Below are positions 20,805 through 24,770 of a stretch of 24,770 nucleotides of DNA, piece after piece. Every line of letters starts with the position of its first letter. Within the stretch, counting starts at the first letter, position 1. Below the pieces are notes generated by a model, which was not told where the DNA came from, made no database searches, and worked only from the letters and a program-made list of their open reading frames with translations. Source of the DNA: Polyrhizophydium stewartii. Lineage: Eukaryota > Chytridiomycota > Chytridiomycetes > Rhizophydiales. Where the stretch lies: positions 1 to 24,770 of the forward strand of contig JADGIZ010000121.1 in the NCBI GenBank assembly GCA_027604665.1, read 5' to 3'. The translations under genes were made by a program, and so were the position numbers.

Positions 20805-23800
20805 TCACGGCCGTGAGAACACAAACGACACGGAGTCGCCGCACGACTGCAGCGCAGCCCCAAGCACGCCGCCGTCAAGGCCCGTGCACTCGGGCGAAAA
20901 GGGGGCCGGGTGGTGCGTCCACCCGTCGTCGCTGTCGTCCGCGTCGAGCTCGCCCCTCTTGCAAGGGTCACGCTCCTTGTCGGCTGCGTCCTCGGCGTCG
21001 CTGGCATCAAGTGGGCTGCGCTGCTCGTCGACATCAACGCAGTTGCCTTCGTCGTCGCTTTCCAGGACACGAGCACGCCTGGACGTGCGCTGCTTCTTTT
21101 TCCTGTGTATGGCGACAGATACGTCGTCGTCCTCATCCGATGCGGGCGTGCCATCGCGAGCCGGACGCGAGCCCGACTCCGCTGCCCCGGCTAAGCAGCC
21201 ACACTTGAGGCTTTCGTGGGTCAGACAGGAGGTTTCGGCGTCGAATGAGAAGATGTCTCGCAGCTCTTCGGGTGAAAAGCTACTCTTGAGCGTGCGAGCA
21301 TTGTCGATGACCACGTCGCTCAGGGCGACTTTGGCAAGCTGCCGCTGGTAGATGCGCTCTGATGGTGCCGTGTCAGCTCGTGTTTGAACCGGATGGTCAA
21401 CATCTGCGGACGCACCTTCGATTGTACCCGTGGCCAACAGGCGGTAAATGGTGACGTGGTGCTTTTGGCCATCTCGCCAGACACGCGCCATTGCTGAGCA
21501 CAGGCATGTCAGCAGCGCGGGTGAGCCGGACGCAGCAGATTTGGTCTCACCCTGCTGATCGACGCTGGGGTTCCAGTCAATGTCAAACAGAATCAGACGC
21601 GAAGCGCCTGTGAGGTTGAGGCCAGTGCCTCCTGCTTTGCTGCTGAGAAGAAACAGGAACGTCGTTGTTGCGTTGAACTTGTCAACAAGCCTGCGGCCAC
21701 TTGTCAGCTCCACAGAATGCAGCCGATCAGCCCGCGCACTGCTCACTCTTGGCGCTTCTGAGAGGGCGTCTGGCCGTCAAGTCGCAGGAAAGAGTACTGC
21801 GCATGCTGGCAAAGCCTCTCGAACTCGTCAAGCGTCGCCGTCCAGTTGGACACCAGCACAACCTTTTCGCAGCTAGGTCAGCGTCGCGGTGTTGAGAGAC
21901 CGCACGGTACTTCGGCCAACCTTGCTTCCGGGCTGAGCGCGAATGGACGCGAGTAGGCGCTGCAAAACAATGAGCTTTCCTGGATCCATTCCATGTGAGT
22001 CAGCCAAAAGAAAACGTCGTGCCAAGATGATGGCGGCAGCTTCGACTCACCGCTGGCCATGCGGTCCATCTCCTGCTTTACAAAAGGCAATTTGACCCCG
22101 AGCGGCGATCCAGTCGCTGATCCCAGGTCCTCTGAAATGAGTCGTGGCGTATTGACGCACTTGCGCAGCGAGGTCATGAGTGAGAGGACCATTGTGCCGC
22201 CGCCGCCACCACCGTCCTGAAGAAAGTCATTGACAGCAGACGACTCGACGATGGAACGATAGAGGCGTGCCTGATCGGGCGCCATGCGGCAGAACAGAAC
22301 AACATCAGTTTTCCCTGGCAGATACTGCGCGTTTGTGTCGGCTGTGCGGCGAAGCACAAATGACTTGGTTGTTTGAATGAGCTTGCAAGTATCGGAAAAC
22401 GGTGTGAGTGTCTTTGAATTGCAGCAAAAAAGGCGGAATCCTGCAAACCTCGCTCATCTGGGCTGTGCCGCGCGCCTTTTCGGCCTCGGAGCAGTCCGGG
22501 TCGCGACTTCTGACAATGGGGTCCTCGAACTTTCGCTGTTGCGGAAGCGATGGGTCAGAGAGAGATCAAGGATACAAACCTTGGCGTATCACACATGCCT
22601 TGAATTCGGCGCGCGTGCCAAGCAGTCCCGGATTGACAAAGTCGACCATGGCGTAGAACTCCGAGAGGTCGTTCTGCGATCACTGGTTGTTAGATTGCGC
22701 CCTGATCAAACTCGAAGCACCAGCTCGCAAACCTGGATCGGTGTTCCAGAGAGGATAATGCGTCGGCGCGTGTCAAGCGACTGGAGAAACTGCGAGGTTT
22801 GGATGGCACTGTTCTTAAGCCGATGGCCTGCTCGAGGGAGTTAGCGAAGCGCCAGAGCCAAGCGCGCCAGAGCCGGGTGCAAACCTTCGTCGCAGATGAC
22901 CATGTCGAACTTGGAGTCGCTGAGCGATTGCTGGAACGAGCGCATTCGCTCGTACCCAATGATCAGCACCGAGTAGACGCGGCCAACGGCGAAGTCCGAG
23001 ATATCCGACTTGGCTCCTTCAACGGTGTAGACGCGGATGCGCTGCTCTCCGAGCCACTTTTTGAACTCTCGCTTCCAGTTGGTCACGAGCGACGCCGGAC
23101 ACACAATCAGTACGCGTTTCATGGTGCTGCCTCCCACAAGCGGCGTCTGCTTCAGAAGCGTCCATATAAGTGCGATCGTTTGGATCGTCTTTCCCAGGCC
23201 CATTTCGTCTGCAAGAATTGCACCGTTGCCGTTGTGATCTGGCCAGAAGGTCAGGAAAAGACGGGTATCACATAACACCTGCAGCGACGCGAGCTCACCG
23301 CGCATGCCCATGACACTTTCGTATAGAAACAGCACACCCTCACGCTGGTGCGGCCGGAGCTTGGCTGTGCCATCCAACGCCAGAGTCAGCTTCGTGCGTC
23401 GCGACGCATCGCGCTGTGGCATTGGCAGTCGCACTCGACAAAATCGGATCAACAACAACATCGACGACTGCCGCGCCTGCATGAGCACGCCTCGGCCTGG
23501 GCATCACGAGTGCGCCTGGAGCACACGGATCGTGTCTTGGCCCGGTCTTGGCCGAGGAGGAGCCACTGCGCATGCTGGAGATGCTGTGCGGCTTGAACTG
23601 CGGCATGAGCGGCAGCGAGGAAGCCATGCTCGGCGGACCTGGTACGCTGAGCTGCTTGATGATCTGCTGGTCTCGTTCCAAGTCACGAGCCTCCTGCTGC
23701 TTTTCAAGTTGCTGCTGAGCTTGCTGGGCGCTGTGTTGTGAGCGCAGATCGACAGCCGATATGGGCTCGATGACCTCGACCTCCTTCTGGCCGATGCGCA

Positions 23801-24336
23801 TGACAACCCCGATCGAGATGGGGCCGGTCTTCCGCCCGGAGGCGATGCTGAAAGGCGTGTCAGGAGCCGAACGGTGGCGGTCGCCGGGTATCAGGCAAGC
23901 CTGCGACGCACACGGTGCCGGTCTCATCCTTGATTTTAAGTGAGCCCGCCTGCACAATCAGCGTGCCGTCGCCATCCCACGTCTTGTGCTGCGCAAGGAG
24001 ACCTGTCTCAGCGGAAAGCCGCAGCTCGCGAGCCGCAACGGAACTCACGACTTTGGTCGTCTGCTTGCGGAAGACGACCTTGAACGACTCGACGTCGGCG
24101 CCGGCGGCTGGCTCGCCTTGCTCGGCCGCAGGGGGCTTGGATGCTGGCTGAGCGACGCTGGGGAGGCGGGGAGTGGAAGAATGCGCTTGTTGTCCGCGAT
24201 GGGCGGGCATGGCAGTCGGCCGCACGGCCGCAGGGCGCGCAGCGCCGGCCAGGCCGCCAACGAGCGGGGCTGCGGCGGCGGGCGGAGCCGCGGGGGCAGT
24301 CGGCCGTCGGTTGGAGGGGGCGAGCGAACGGCGCAT
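20805..24336 (-). CDS. RAD54B: RAD54B/Rdh54 DNA translocase (Swi2/Snf2 ATPase)
   Basis: ATP-driven dsDNA translocase that works with Rad51/Dmc1 in homologous recombination in the nucleus. Minus-strand exons: 24336-24049, 23988-23912, 23847-23435, 23364-23299, 23238-22885, 22827-22733, 22673-22593, 22535-22449, 22381-22051, 21979-21921, 21862-21747, 21690-21551, 21493-21416, 21358-20805; 912 residues (human RAD54B 910). The start MRRSLAPS matches the conserved RAD54-family N-terminus and decides against an in-frame ATG at 24369. [15 protein letters not shown] (about 89-104) is the N-terminal module of RAD54B/Rdh54, absent from RAD54[16 protein letters not shown] and DVVVDPIL precede the motor: motif I DEMGLGKT (Lys298), CDEGH (398-401), LSGTPIQND, LRRTAD, then lobe 2 [35 protein letters not shown]. 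The tail has acidic runs and ends [10 protein letters not shown] as in the family. Two introns (22382-22448, 21863-21920) end in AAG. Confidence 0.95.
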
Positions 24337-24477
24337 GTCTGCTGCCTCGCCGTCCGGATGTGCGGACAAACGGCGAAATCAGCAGCCAAGGCAAGGACAT
24401 GGACGGGAGTCGAGAAACGCTGTGTATTCCGAGAAAGAGACAACGGCCTCATGCGCGCAGGGCAGACTGCGTGGTGC
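24337..24477. promoter_or_regulatory. Spacer upstream of RAD54B
   Basis: These 141 nt lie between the stop of the upstream minus-strand partial gene and the RAD54B start, so they should hold the end of one transcript and the RAD54B promoter and 5' UTR. I see no clear core-promoter motif. The call rests on position alone. Confidence 0.4.
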
Positions 24478-24770
24478 TCACGATATGTCGAGCCCGCCAG
24501 GACCCTGCTGGTACGCGGGCTGCGTGTATCCATGCTGCGATGGCTGCGATGGCTGCGACGGCTGCGGTGGCTGCGACGGCTGCGGCAGGGCCGCATGCTG
24601 GGGCGGATACGCACTGGATGGGGAGGCACCGGCCGAGGCGGCGGGGCCGCCGGCGCTTGGCGGGCCGGGCGGGCCGCGCGCGCCCCCCCATGGCCCGGGT
24701 TTGAAACCGAGAGGGCCGCCGGCGCCACCCCCCCCCCCGGGCCGAAACAAAGTGTGCTCTGATCCAGACG
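24478..24770 (-). CDS. C-terminal end of a Pro/Gln/Gly-rich protein (cut by window edge)
   Basis: On the minus strand an open frame enters from the right edge and stops at 24478-24480. It starts in a Gly run (FRPGGGGGAGG), continues GFKPGPWGG and GPPGPP, then AYPPQHAALPQPSQPPQP repeats and ends QHGYTQPAYQQGPGGLDIS. Composition resembles the low-complexity tails of RNA-binding or vesicle-coat proteins, but I do not recognise the family. No ATG opens this stretch, which fits a 3' exon. An alternative is that GTGAGC at 24476 and below is a donor and the gene continues, but I found no matching in-phase acceptor before RAD54B begins. Confidence 0.5.
   Translation of the reverse strand, partial: SGSEHTLFRPGGGGGAGGPLGFKPGPWGGARGPPGPPSAGGPAASAGASPSSAYPPQHAALPQPSQPPQPSQPSQPSQHGYTQPAYQQGPGGLDIS
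24534..24585 (-). repeat. Short GC-rich tandem repeat coding Pro-Gln-Ser units
   Basis: About five to six degenerate 9-nt units (plus strand roughly CTGCGATGG / CTGCGACGG) code the Gln-Pro-Ser repeat of the partial minus-strand gene. Base changes fall mostly at third codon positions, consistent with selection on a translated frame. Confidence 0.65.

Noticed and set aside
20774..21154. Long minus-strand frame extending PLK4 upstream to 21154.
   Set aside because: It overlaps the well-supported last exon of RAD54B in another frame and has no PLK4 features.
20805..24336. RAD54L rather than RAD54B.
   Set aside because: The motor fits both, but the N-terminal FRKQTTK...HKTWDGDG module and the RHDPxxPxxLVMPRP stretch are specific to RAD54B/Rdh54.
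24337..24369. ATG at 24369 as the RAD54B start.
   Set aside because: It adds 11 residues before MRRSLAPS, which is itself the conserved start of RAD54-family proteins.
24728..24738. Run of 11 C as a regulatory or structural element.
   Set aside because: It simply codes the Gly run of the partial minus-strand gene; a homopolymer length error here is possible but would shift the frame.
23986..24762. A 258-codon plus-strand frame opposite RAD54B and the partial gene.
   Set aside because: Arg/Gly-rich antisense shadow of GC-rich coding sequence with no recognisable motif.
1..24770. CRISPR arrays, transposons, tRNA/rRNA genes, viral insertions or prokaryotic-style operons.
   Set aside because: I looked for direct and inverted repeats, cloverleaf sequences and transposase or reverse-transcriptase motifs on both strands and found none.

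Overview
This is a GC-rich, very gene-dense piece of a eukaryotic nuclear genome. Every large gene is broken by many short GT-AG introns, mostly 50-95 nt; my models use 60 introns in 24.8 kb. I assembled each gene by hand from splice sites, codon phase and family motifs, and all exon phases close exactly. The gene content (a PIH1-domain dynein/R2TP-type chaperone factor, a centriole kinase PLK4, a TTC6-like giant TPR protein) points to an organism that builds centrioles and flagella. Together with the compact introns this suggests a zoosporic fungus or another flagellated unicellular opisthokont, but that is inference.

Layout, left to right: (1) 1-1400 (+), nearly complete PIH1D2-like protein, start just off the edge. 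(2) 1591-4751 (+), AF10/AF17-like chromatin reader with a PHD - zinc knuckle - extended PHD module and a C-terminal coiled coil. (3) 4892-13951 (-), about 2,661-residue protein with a long disordered N-terminal half and an array of roughly 25 TPRs, closest in character to TTC6; 18 exons. (4) 14103-17172 (+), USP5/Ubp14-type deubiquitinase (isopeptidase T), 769 residues. (5) 17209-20773 (-), Polo-like kinase 4, 967 residues, with kinase domain, cryptic polo box and PB3 plus a 13-Gln tract. (6) 20805-24336 (-), RAD54B/Rdh54 Swi2/Snf2 translocase, 912 residues. (7) 24478-24770 (-), tail of a Pro/Gln/Gly-rich protein, cut by the window edge.

No spacer between coding regions exceeds 190 nt. The TTC6-like and USP5 genes diverge from a 151-nt gap; USP5 and PLK4 converge with 37 nt between stop codons; PLK4 starts 31 nt after the RAD54B stop on the same strand.

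I saw no mobile element, CRISPR, rRNA, tRNA or prokaryotic operon. The genes are known eukaryotic families. What deserves a second look is the splicing grammar (a strong CTGAC branch site, several AAG acceptors, one GC-AG intron), extreme packing including a poly(A) signal inside the PLK4 coding end, open 3n introns in RAD54B, and a few divergent domain details. I did not find a convincing new multi-gene system.
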